Source of the DNA: an uncultured Prevotella sp.
GTDB taxonomy: Bacteria > Bacteroidota > Bacteroidia > Bacteroidales > Bacteroidaceae
Assembly (NCBI GenBank): GCA_946624005.1
Contig: CAMORS010000001.1
Location: forward strand, 22,035 to 86,034
Reading direction: 5' to 3'
Length of the DNA stretch: 64,000 bases
The notes under the pieces were generated by a model. It was not told where the DNA came from, made no database searches, and saw only the letters and a list, made by a program, of their open reading frames with translations. A program made the position numbers and the translations under genes. Below are positions 35,301 to 41,908 of this stretch, piece after piece (position 1 is the first letter of the stretch; each line of letters opens with the position of its first letter).

Positions 35301-36050
35301 CTTGTGCCCTACTATACCGGCTTTGTCGGACAGTGGGAGCACGATGGCCATACGAAGGGATTCCTCAAACAGGCTCAGGTGGCCTACGTCGGCAGCCATC
35401 GTCATAGCACAAGTGGCGACGAGCCATACGAATACACCTATATGTTTAAGGTACGCGTAGACATCCCAAAGGGTGCGAAGAGCGTCATCCTGCCCAACGA
35501 CCCACATCTTGTCGTCTTTGCAGCCACTTTGGCCGACGATGCCGACGATGTTCAGCCAGCGGCTCCCCTCTTCAAGACATCGCTGAAAGAATCTTCGCTC
35601 GTCGCTTCTCAGTCCTCGCTCCTCGTGTCCGAAGACAAACCCGACAACCTCCTGCAGAAGGCACAATTGCTCTCCGTTTCGGGCGAGGTGAACGAATGGG
35701 AGCGGGCTGCCAACCTCATCGACGGCAACACCGAGACGAAATGGTGCGACTCGCAACAAGCGCCTCACTATGTGGTCTACGACTTCCAGCAGCCCACCAC
35801 CATCAGCCATTGGCATCTGCTCAATGCAGCAGCGGAAGACAGGTCGTACATCACCCGCACCTGTCTGCTGCAAGGCCGCAACAGCCTTGACGAGGAGTGG
35901 CAGACGCTCGACATCATCGACGGCAACCGCAGCAACATCGTCGACCGCGACTTCACACCCGTCAGCGTTCGCTACCTCCGGCTCTATGTTGTCTCACCGA
36001 CACAAGGAAGGGGCGGTGCCACACGTATCTACGAACTCTCCATCTATTAG
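32391..36050 (+). CDS. Glycoside hydrolase family 38 alpha-mannosidase with C-terminal F5/8-type domain
   Basis: 1219 residues with signal peptide. The N-terminal catalytic domain starts MVADAHLDTQWNWD (zinc ligands His34 and Asp36). FLPDCFGFGYDLP holds the nucleophile Asp147, and WHHFHDDVTGTS gives the later zinc His. Middle and C-terminal beta domains follow. Residues about 1090-1219 (WERAANLIDGNTETKWCD...VRYLRLYV) are an F5/8 type C (discoidin-like) carbohydrate-binding domain. It should trim alpha-mannose from N-glycans or mannans. Several linkers are encoded by low-complexity repeats: about 33855-33885, 34941-34992, 35191-35226 and 35594-35630. All keep the frame. Confidence 0.93.
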   Translation: MTKKLIIAAMAGLMAMATNAQEKTMKAYMVADAHLDTQWNWDVQTTISQYVWNTLNQNLFLLKNYPDYVFNFEGGVKYSWMKEYYPLQYEEMKKYIAEGRWHIAGSSWDANEAIICSPESWIRNVLLGQTFYRQEFGTEGTDIFLPDCFGFGYDLPTLAKHCGLIGFSSQKLIWRTNPFYEGNKRYPFSVGLWQGIDGERIMMAHGFNYAQRYEDGTDLTNHEPLIKAVKESPLGIAYHYYGTGDVGGSPNIPSVKAVVNGIKGKGPVEIVSATSDQLYKDFLPFDQHPELPVFDGELTMDVHGNGCYTSQAAMKLYNRQNEHLGDAAERSAVVADWLGTAKYPIQKMTENWRRLIWHHFHDDVTGTSIPRAYEFSWNDELLGLKTFSDVVRHSVSGIVSLMDTRVSGQPVVVYNNEAFPVKGLTEVNLSDNANYQVTDAEGKRVLSQVVERNGQRILLFDAEVPSTGLSVYSVKAGGKATLSSSNTVRADLQSDRSPNTIENSDYRLTVDEYGDVVSLFDKIANKELVAQGKCIQLAVFDECSSPSWPAWEILKATIDREPVSVHDAVKVSVEKGPLRQTLVVSKRYGDSDILQRIHLYNGSMSRRIDFENEVDWRSENALLKAVFPLSVSNEEATYDIGLGSVRRGNNRDNAFEVYAHEWTDLTDRTGQYGVTILNDSRYGWDKPSDNTLRLSLLYSPKPGRHYTYQARQDMGHHVFTYSIIGHQGALNQVEAVRQSTQLNSPLRSFFSNKHQGALGKSFSFVQSDNDNVLVRTIKQAEVSNEYVVRVYEIGGKAAQTAHLTFPAEVVKAAEADGTERTIGQAVFAGNQLTIDIKPNSVRTFKLKLAAPHPRTLTPSHHRTTAHLDLPYNRRCFSFNEFRGAADFEGGYSYAAELLPKKGITVDDIPFRFGPMDGMNGLSCNGDTLDLSKAILNTQHPSPITHLYLLMASDQDDRMATFTVGKSVQTALVPYYTGFVGQWEHDGHTKGFLKQAQVAYVGSHRHSTSGDEPYEYTYMFKVRVDIPKGAKSVILPNDPHLVVFAATLADDADDVQPAAPLFKTSLKESSLVASQSSLLVSEDKPDNLLQKAQLLSVSGEVNEWERAANLIDGNTETKWCDSQQAPHYVVYDFQQPTTISHWHLLNAAAEDRSYITRTCLLQGRNSLDEEWQTLDIIDGNRSNIVDRDFTPVSVRYLRLYVVSPTQGRGGATRIYELSIY
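33859..33873. repeat. GCGGATTTGCAATCCG hairpin element within the mannosidase gene
   Basis: CGGATT-TGC-AATCCG forms a six-pair stem. A related TTTGCAATCCGGCCG wording ends the truncated gene at 18956-19144. Here it encodes RADLQSDRS without breaking the frame. Confidence 0.6.
34941..34992 (+). repeat. Low-complexity CACCCTCGCACC-type repeat inside the mannosidase gene
   Basis: Words of the form CGCACCCTCACACCCTCGCA run for about 50 bases and encode PHPRTLTPSHHRTTAHL between two conserved blocks. The wording matches arm 27649-27684 of the C10 protease element and 41082-41115 in another gene. Confidence 0.7.
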
Positions 36051-36095
36051 TACATATATCGGCAGTACAAACCACCATCCCTCATCACCCAAAAA

Positions 36096-36130
36096 AGTCC
36101 CGTCTCTTACCAGGCGGATTCCATCCGCCT
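36096..36130 (+). repeat. Interspersed 35-bp repeat with hairpin, copy B
   Basis: 34 of 35 bases match 17531-17565, including the hairpin AGGCGGA-TTCCA-TCCGCCT. It lies 33 bases before the start codon of the SGNH hydrolase. Confidence 0.8.
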
Positions 36131-36163
36131 TTCACCCCCATCAACCCATCAACCCAACACCCA

Positions 36164-37804
36164 ATGAAACATCTCCTTTCACTTCGCATCTTCGCCCTCT
36201 TGGCACTGTTCTGTAGTCAATCAGCAATGTTCAATTGCCTCCACGCCCAAGAGGTGAATCTTCGTGGCAATATCGTTCCCAATGGCAAAATCACCATCGC
36301 TGCTGTCGGCGATAACATGTACCAGCAAGAGGTGACGCTTGACGACTCAAGCATCTTCCTATTTTCTGATAAGTACGTCTACTTCGAGTGTCCCGAACAG
36401 GGCTATCGGTCGGATAACATCCGCATCAACGGCGGCACCTACACCGCAACGTTCAACCTCACGACGAAGCAGTGGAGCTTTGAAGCCCCAATAGACGAAT
36501 ACCGCATCTCGGCCTTCGGATCCTCCGTCTGCAACGGCCAGGGAGCCACCGGCAACAAGGGATATGCCTACCTCTACGGCCAACAGTTGCAAGAACGCTA
36601 TAACAGCAACGTCACGGAGAATCCATTCTACGTTTCGGGCATCTCCATTGGCGGCAACACTACGCAGAACCTGCTTGACCGCTATGCCGAGATGACACGC
36701 GACCATGCCCGCTATGTCATCATCGGACTGTCGATGGGCAACGAAGGCATCCACGAGTCCAGCAACAAGCAACAGACGCTGAACCAGTTCTCTACCAACA
36801 TGCAGACGCTCATCCGCAAGATGAAGGCCGACGGCAAGATTCCCGTCGTGATGAACAACTACACGCGGGGCGACTTCACGGCCGAAGACTACAGCTATAT
36901 CAAGAAGATGAACCTGCTGATTCACGAGTGGGATGTGTCGTCGGTCAATACGCTCGGTGCCATCGACGACGGTGCCGGCCACTGGGCTTCGGGCTACCAA
37001 CAGGACAACGCCCATCCTACCACCAACGGCCATAAGGAGTTTTTCTATGCCATGCCGCCATCGCTCTTCGATGCTATCGCCTCGGGCAAAGCACAGCCCA
37101 AGCGCAACATGCAGCAGGAGATGACGCTTGCCGATGGTGCCGCCATCACCTTCCAGGGCGAAGAGATGGTGCACCCCTTCACTATCAGCGTGCGCGTCAA
37201 AGGTGGTCAGGCTGGCAATATCTTCTCCTACCTGCTGCGCAGCGGTAGTCGCAGTGCTTCCGTCAGCGTCGATACCGAAGGACATGTCGTCTATACAAAC
37301 ACCACCAACAAGACGCTCACCTCCGAGCAGACGCTCAGCGACGACCTCTGGCATACTGTCACCCTGACCCACTATTATGCGCAGGGACGCACCCTGCTCT
37401 ATGTCGACACCAACGAGGTGGGTGAGCTGCGCGAGCGCATCAACTCTATCGGACAGGTCACAGTGGGTTCAGTCGACGACACCTCCGTCGCACGTCAGTT
37501 GGCAGAGATTTTCTACTATCGCGCAGCCTTCTCGTCCGACGAGGTGCAGAAGCTCGTCACGGGAGGCATGCTCAAGTCGAGCCTTGAAATCTATGTCCCC
37601 ACGGCAGGGGCTGACCAGCTTGACAATCTCGCTATGTCCCTCAACACCGTGCAATACGTCGCACCGCTGCCTGCCAATCCCACAGCGATAGACAGTGCCA
37701 AGGATAGCGCACACAACGGAAAAACCTATACACTTGATGGCATAACGGCCCACACCCATCGGGGGATTCATGTCACACAAGGAAAGAAGTTTCTCTCCTA
37801 TTGA
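36164..37804 (+). CDS. Exported SGNH/GDSL-type hydrolase with LamG-like domain and T9SS-like tail
   Basis: 546 residues from the ATG at 36164, which gives a signal peptide (MKHLLSLRIFALLALFC). The frame is open 89 codons further upstream, but through repeat sequence and the previous gene. After an N-terminal beta domain, the SGNH blocks appear in order: AFGSSVCNG (Ser121), SIGGNTTQN, IIGLSMGNEG and DNAHPTTNGH (Asp281, His284). These enzymes are usually carbohydrate esterases or lipases. Residues about 325-480 (HPFTISVRVKGGQAGNIFSY...DLWHTVTLTH) form a concanavalin/LamG-like domain. The end TYTLDGITAHTHRGIHVTQG fits a T9SS-like tail. Confidence 0.78.
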   Translation: MKHLLSLRIFALLALFCSQSAMFNCLHAQEVNLRGNIVPNGKITIAAVGDNMYQQEVTLDDSSIFLFSDKYVYFECPEQGYRSDNIRINGGTYTATFNLTTKQWSFEAPIDEYRISAFGSSVCNGQGATGNKGYAYLYGQQLQERYNSNVTENPFYVSGISIGGNTTQNLLDRYAEMTRDHARYVIIGLSMGNEGIHESSNKQQTLNQFSTNMQTLIRKMKADGKIPVVMNNYTRGDFTAEDYSYIKKMNLLIHEWDVSSVNTLGAIDDGAGHWASGYQQDNAHPTTNGHKEFFYAMPPSLFDAIASGKAQPKRNMQQEMTLADGAAITFQGEEMVHPFTISVRVKGGQAGNIFSYLLRSGSRSASVSVDTEGHVVYTNTTNKTLTSEQTLSDDLWHTVTLTHYYAQGRTLLYVDTNEVGELRERINSIGQVTVGSVDDTSVARQLAEIFYYRAAFSSDEVQKLVTGGMLKSSLEIYVPTAGADQLDNLAMSLNTVQYVAPLPANPTAIDSAKDSAHNGKTYTLDGITAHTHRGIHVTQGKKFLSY

Positions 37805-37870
37805 CGAGGTTCGTTGACGGAGCTGCGCAAAACTTTTCTGGCTATTTAACCCAAAAAACATAAGAATAAT

Positions 37871-37902
37871 TTTGTTTTTTGCGTGTTTCTTTGTATCTTT
37901 GC
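37871..37902 (+). promoter_or_regulatory. Promoter for the endonuclease/exonuclease/phosphatase gene
   Basis: TTTG at 37871-37874 and TATCTTTGC at 37894-37902 with a 19-base spacer; the ATG is 43 bases further on. Confidence 0.85.
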
Positions 37903-37944
37903 ACGAAAATCTATTCAATTAGCAGTAAAACAATCGTGAGAGAT

Positions 37945-38994
37945 ATGAAGAAAAGACATCTATTGACTGCCATCATGCTCTGCTTCTTTGTCTTGCAGGC
38001 ATCGGCACAGAAGAAGTTCTCGGTGTATGCCGTAGGCTTCTACAACCAGGAAAACCTCTTCGACACCTGCCATGATGCGGGAAAGAACGACTATGAGTTT
38101 CTGCCCACTGGCAGCTATCGTTGGAACGGCTTGAAGTATAGCCACAAGCTGAAGAACATGTCGCGCGCGCTTGCCGACTTAGGCACCGACATGCTTCCCG
38201 GTGTGGGCTGTGCCATCATTGGCCTTTCGGAGGTGGAGAATGCCAAGGCTCTTGAAGACCTGGTAGCCCAGGAACCGCTTCGCGCACGTAATATGAAATT
38301 CGTACACGTGGAGGGTCCCGACCGCCGTGGCGTAGACTGTGCCTTGCTCTATAATCCCGCCCTCTTTACGGTGGAAGACGTTCAGCTGCATCCCTACGTG
38401 CAGGAGTTGGAGAAAGACTCTGCTTTCCTTACCCGTGGTTTCCTTACCGTGCAGGGACGGCTGGCAGGAGAGAAGGTGACGGCCATCGTATGCCACTGGC
38501 CCAGCCGCTTCAGCGAGTCGTTCTACCGCGAGTCGGCTGGCCGTCAGGTGAGGGTGCTGAAAGACAGCCTGTTGCGTGTTGACCCGACAAACAAGATCTT
38601 CGTCATGGGCGACCTCAACGACGACCCGACGGACAAGAGCATCACGCAGGGACTGCAGGCGAAGTCGGAAATCAAGAAGACCGGCGACGACGACATGTAC
38701 AATCCGTGGTATAACCTGCTCGTCAAGCAAGGTACCGGCACGCTGCAGTATAACGGTGCCTGGAACCTCTTCGACCAGATAATCATGACGCCCAACCTGC
38801 TCGACCGCAAGGGGAAGAAAGACTATACCAACCTGACCTATCTGAAGAACCAGATATTCCGTCGCGACTATCTCATCCAGACGGAAGGAAAGTACAAGGG
38901 CAATCCTAAGCGCACACATGCTGGAGGTGTGTGGCTCGATGGCTACAGCGACCACCTGCCTGTAGTTGTCTATCTGGTGAAGGAGCAGAAGTGA
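37945..38994 (+). CDS. Exported endonuclease/exonuclease/phosphatase (EEP) family protein
   Basis: 349 residues from the ATG at 37945, just after the promoter, giving a signal peptide (IMLCFFVLQASA). EEP motifs in order: FYNQENLFD, IIGLSEVEN (metal-binding Glu), RGVDCALLYN, VCHWPSR, VMGDLNDDP and YSDHLPVVV (catalytic Asp-His). The fold serves nucleases, phosphodiesterases and phosphatases. The RGVDCALLY and NENLFD wording is typical of Bacteroidota EEP proteins exported to the envelope, often called nucleases. The substrate is not proven. It has its own promoter and may lead into the glycosylase and udk genes. Confidence 0.85.
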   Translation: MKKRHLLTAIMLCFFVLQASAQKKFSVYAVGFYNQENLFDTCHDAGKNDYEFLPTGSYRWNGLKYSHKLKNMSRALADLGTDMLPGVGCAIIGLSEVENAKALEDLVAQEPLRARNMKFVHVEGPDRRGVDCALLYNPALFTVEDVQLHPYVQELEKDSAFLTRGFLTVQGRLAGEKVTAIVCHWPSRFSESFYRESAGRQVRVLKDSLLRVDPTNKIFVMGDLNDDPTDKSITQGLQAKSEIKKTGDDDMYNPWYNLLVKQGTGTLQYNGAWNLFDQIIMTPNLLDRKGKKDYTNLTYLKNQIFRRDYLIQTEGKYKGNPKRTHAGGVWLDGYSDHLPVVVYLVKEQK

Positions 38995-38997
38995 TGT

Positions 38998-39034
38998 TTC
39001 ATTGAACATTGATTATTGAACATTGAACATTGAG
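38998..39034 (+). repeat. ATTGAACATTGAACATTG repeat, containing the next gene's start
   Basis: Imperfect copies of a nine-base word (ATTGAACAT) run between the EEP gene and the glycosylase. The same wording is found at 60410-60425 and 60825-60885. The repeat contains a stop codon in every frame and supplies the TTG start of the next gene. Confidence 0.75.
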
Positions 39035-39604
39035 CGACACCCACTGGAACCGTTCCTGCCTGACAACGCACGTATATTGATGCTGGGCAGTTTCCCGCCG
39101 GCGAAGAAACGCTGGTCGATGGACTTCTTCTACCCTAATTTTACCAATGACATGTGGCGCATCATGGGGCTCATATTCTTTGATGACAAAGAACACTTCG
39201 TCGACCCGGAGCAGAAAACGTTCAGAAAAGAGCGCATCATCAGCTTCCTCAACGAGCAGGGTATCGCTCTCTATGACACGGCCACGGCTGTCGTACGCAC
39301 CAAAAACACAGCTTCCGACAAGGATCTCGAGGTGGTGGAACCTACCGACCTCGACGCGCTGCTACGACGTTTGCCACGATGCCTGACCGTTGTCACAACA
39401 GGACAGAAGTCTACCGACCTCTTCACCAAGTATTTCAACATGGAACAACCTCGTGTAGGCGCATCAGAGCCCTTCGTCTTCGACGGCAGGCCCATGCGCC
39501 TTTTTCGTATGCCCAGTTCGTCGCGTGCCTATCCCATGCGCGTTGAGCAGAAGGCGGAATACTATAGAGTGCTGTTCAAATCGCCATCGAACAGAACAGT
39601 GTAA
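39023..39604 (+). CDS. Uracil-DNA glycosylase-superfamily protein (Mug-like), TTG start
   Basis: 193 residues. No ATG precedes the conserved region; an in-frame stop lies at 39017-39019, so TTG at 39023 is the most plausible start. ILMLGSFPPAKKRWSMDFFYPN at 18-39 is the first motif of the superfamily (GSFPP followed by Tyr/Asn), VVTTGQKS is the middle strand, and RMPSSSRAYPM is the closing loop (PSxSRA). Members remove uracil or other damaged bases from DNA, here presumably in the cytoplasm. The start lies inside a repeat, which is odd and may lower expression. Confidence 0.8.
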   Translation: MNIERHPLEPFLPDNARILMLGSFPPAKKRWSMDFFYPNFTNDMWRIMGLIFFDDKEHFVDPEQKTFRKERIISFLNEQGIALYDTATAVVRTKNTASDKDLEVVEPTDLDALLRRLPRCLTVVTTGQKSTDLFTKYFNMEQPRVGASEPFVFDGRPMRLFRMPSSSRAYPMRVEQKAEYYRVLFKSPSNRTV

Positions 39605-39631
39605 ATTAAAAGAAAATAACAAATAACAAAG

Positions 39632-40240
39632 ATGACAATCATAGGAATAGCCGGTGGTACCGGTTCAGGAAAAACCACAGTAGTAAGGAAAATCGTCGAG
39701 GCACTGCCGCCGCATTGCGTAGCCGTCGTACCACTCGACTCGTACTACAACGACACATCGGACATGACCGAGGAGGAGCGACGCAACATCAACTTCGACC
39801 ACCCCGATGCCTTCGACTGGAAACTGCTCCACAAGCAGATCTCCGAACTGCGCAAGGGTCGGGCCATCGAGCAGCCCACCTACTCGTATATCGAGAGCAA
39901 CCGACAGAAGGAGACGGTGCATGTAGAGCCGAAGCCCGTCATCATCATTGAAGGTATCATGACGCTCGTCGACCGCCGACTGCGCGACATGATGGACCTG
40001 AAAATTTTTGTCGATACCGACAGCGACGAACGCCTCATCCGCAACATCCTGCGCGACGTGAAAGAGCGCGGCCGCACCGTCGACATGGTGCTCAATCGCT
40101 ACCTCGACGTGCTCAAGCCCATGCACGAGCAGTTTATCGAGCCAAGCAAGAAGTACGCCGACATCATCATCCCGCAAGGGGGTGAGAACAAGAAGGGTAT
40201 CGCCATCCTCTGCGACTATATCCACGGCATAGCTAAGTAG
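39632..40240 (+). CDS. udk: Uridine kinase
   Basis: 202 residues, full length. Walker A GIAGGTGSGKTT at 5-16, PLDSYYND, NINFDHPDAFDW and PKPVIIIEGIM are all hallmarks of bacterial uridine/cytidine kinase. It phosphorylates uridine and cytidine to UMP and CMP with ATP or GTP, salvaging nucleosides. It lies 27 bases after the glycosylase gene. Confidence 0.96.
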   Translation: MTIIGIAGGTGSGKTTVVRKIVEALPPHCVAVVPLDSYYNDTSDMTEEERRNINFDHPDAFDWKLLHKQISELRKGRAIEQPTYSYIESNRQKETVHVEPKPVIIIEGIMTLVDRRLRDMMDLKIFVDTDSDERLIRNILRDVKERGRTVDMVLNRYLDVLKPMHEQFIEPSKKYADIIIPQGGENKKGIAILCDYIHGIAK

Positions 40241-40304
40241 AGACCCCTCCAAGCCCCTCCCAAGAAGGGGATGTAGGGACAGGCTTTTTGAATAAGATTA
40301 TTGT

Positions 40305-40811
40305 ATGATGAAGAAAGGATTTATCATGGTGTGTCTGTCGATGTTGATGGCATTGACAGCCAGTGCGCAGACCGCGCTGAAGAAAGTATACAACGAAGAC
40401 ATCAACCCTTTGGAGCAAATAGACAAGGCCGTGGCAGCAGCTAAGGCTGAAGGAAAGTTTGTCATCTGCCAGGTAGGAGGCAACTGGTGCCCCTGGTGCC
40501 TGCGTTTCGCCGATTTTATCACCAACGACAGCGATATAAGTGGACTGATAGAAGACAACTTCGTCTATGCTCACGTCAACTACAATCCGCGGAAAAAGGA
40601 GGGTGAAGAGAAGCAACAGCAGGCTGCACAGATGCTGAAGCGATTGGGCAACCCGGCGCGTTTCGGCTTCCCCGTGTTTGTTGTTCTCAATGAGAACGGC
40701 GAGGTCATCCATATCCAAGACTCCAGCTTTCTTGAGCAAGACAAAGGCTACGACAAGGAGAAGGTGATGCGGTTCTTCAAGAACTGGACACCGCAGGCTG
40801 TCAAACAGTAA
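40305..40811 (+). CDS. Exported thioredoxin-fold protein with CPWC active site
   Basis: 168 residues with signal peptide (LSMLMALTASAQ). VGGNWCPWCLRFADF holds Cys62 and Cys65 in a CPWC motif, and GFPVFVVLNENGEVIHIQD is the cis-Pro strand and following hairpin of the thioredoxin fold. This is the exported thioredoxin-like group with WCxWC (DUF255/thioredoxin_7-like). A periplasmic thiol-disulfide role is likely. It lies 11 bases before the next lipoprotein gene. The 40241-40304 gap contains CCCCTCCAAGCCCCTCCC words. Confidence 0.85.
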   Translation: MMKKGFIMVCLSMLMALTASAQTALKKVYNEDINPLEQIDKAVAAAKAEGKFVICQVGGNWCPWCLRFADFITNDSDISGLIEDNFVYAHVNYNPRKKEGEEKQQQAAQMLKRLGNPARFGFPVFVVLNENGEVIHIQDSSFLEQDKGYDKEKVMRFFKNWTPQAVKQ

Positions 40812-40822
40812 AGGAAAGACCG

Positions 40823-41908
40823 ATGACGAAGGTTAGCAGCATCGCCTGCCTGTTTCTTGCCGCTCTACTTGCTGCATGCAGCAAACGGCAAGAGCCCGTG
40901 ACGAACGCCATGTACTATTGGAGTACGACGTTCGACATCGACTCTGTAAAGAATACCTTCATGCAGCAGCACGATGTCAAGAAGCTCTACATCAGGTACT
41001 TCGACGTCATCGTCGACGACGGCACCGGCGAGCTGATGCCCAATGCGAGCATCCGCTTTCCTGTTGCACGAGAAGAAGGTAATCGCGCACCCTCGAACCC
41101 TCGTCACCCCGTTCCCCAAAAAGAGAACGTACTCGGCGAAAAAGAAATCGTCCCCACTATATTTATTGTCAACGACGTGATGCGGAAGAACACCGACGGA
41201 CTGGCGGAGAAAATCCTGAAGCGCGTCATGCAGATGAACGAGACGCACGGCATCAAGAATGTCCACGAGTTGCAGATCGACTGCGACTGGTCGGTGAAGA
41301 CCCGCCAGCGTTTCTTTGCGTTCATGAAAGAGCTCCATCAACTGGCACAGAAAGAAGGACTGCGCCTCTCGGCGACCATCCGTCTGCACCAGTTGGCGCA
41401 AAAGCCGCCATCGTGCGACCGCGGCATCCTGATGATGTACAACACGGGCGACTTCTCCGACTTCGACGACGAGCACCCTATCCTCGACATGAAGGTGGTT
41501 CACCCCTATCTGCAGCACCTGAAGAGCTACTCCCTCCCCTTGGCCACAGCCTACCCCATCTTTGCCTATGATGTGGTGTTTAGGGAATTTTCGAGGAGTG
41601 AGGAGAGAGGAGAGAGGAGAGAGAATAGCCCCAAGGGAGGCGAAAAAAGTAGTCTCACTCCCCGCTCCCCGCTCCCCGCTCCTCGGTATATCTACATCGG
41701 CCTTCAGCATTTCGATGGCGAGATACCTGTGATGGCGGGCGACACCATCGTTCGTCGCTATGCTTCCTTCGACGAGGTGATGCAGGTGCGTCGCGCTATT
41801 GACAAGTTGCGCCCCGATGCCAACCGCGAGGTGATTCTTTTTGACCTGAATAGTACGAGCATAACAAGATTTAAACATAACGAATATGAAGAGATTTTTG
41901 GCCATTAG
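40823..41908 (+). CDS. Lipoprotein of unknown function carrying two in-frame repeat insertions
   Basis: 361 residues. The signal peptide ends in LLAAC. The core reads AMYYWSTTFDIDSVKNTFMQ, HDVKKLYIRYFDV, ELQIDCDWSVKTRQRFFAFM, LRLSATIRLHQL and GILMMYNTGDFSDF, which looks like a TIM-barrel order; I do not recognise an active site. Two stretches look inserted: residues 86-99 (RAPSNPRHPVPQ, bases 41082-41115) and residues 257-288 (bases 41592-41685, SRSEERGERRENSPKGG). Each is low-complexity and without stops. The gene overlaps the next by 23 bases, so the two are translationally coupled. Confidence 0.75.
   Translation: MTKVSSIACLFLAALLAACSKRQEPVTNAMYYWSTTFDIDSVKNTFMQQHDVKKLYIRYFDVIVDDGTGELMPNASIRFPVAREEGNRAPSNPRHPVPQKENVLGEKEIVPTIFIVNDVMRKNTDGLAEKILKRVMQMNETHGIKNVHELQIDCDWSVKTRQRFFAFMKELHQLAQKEGLRLSATIRLHQLAQKPPSCDRGILMMYNTGDFSDFDDEHPILDMKVVHPYLQHLKSYSLPLATAYPIFAYDVVFREFSRSEERGERRENSPKGGEKSSLTPRSPLPAPRYIYIGLQHFDGEIPVMAGDTIVRRYASFDEVMQVRRAIDKLRPDANREVILFDLNSTSITRFKHNEYEEIFGH
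41592..41685. repeat. In-frame inverted-repeat element inside the 40823-41908 lipoprotein gene
   Basis: Arm 41592-41623 (CGAGGAGTGAGGAGAGAGGA-type words) is about three-quarters complementary to arm 41654-41685 (CTCACTCCCCGCTCCCCGCT-type words). The arms are separated by a 30-base centre containing CCCCAAGGGAGG. The structure parallels the C10 protease element: two repeat-built arms, no stop, a position between conserved strands. Confidence 0.75.

Noticed and set aside
35897..36163. N-terminal extension of the SGNH hydrolase
   Set aside because: It would overlap the mannosidase gene and cross a repeat; the ATG at 36164 is followed by a signal peptide.
19202..37804. Classical polysaccharide utilisation locus
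   Set aside because: No SusC/SusD pair, no two-component or extracytoplasmic sigma regulator is present.
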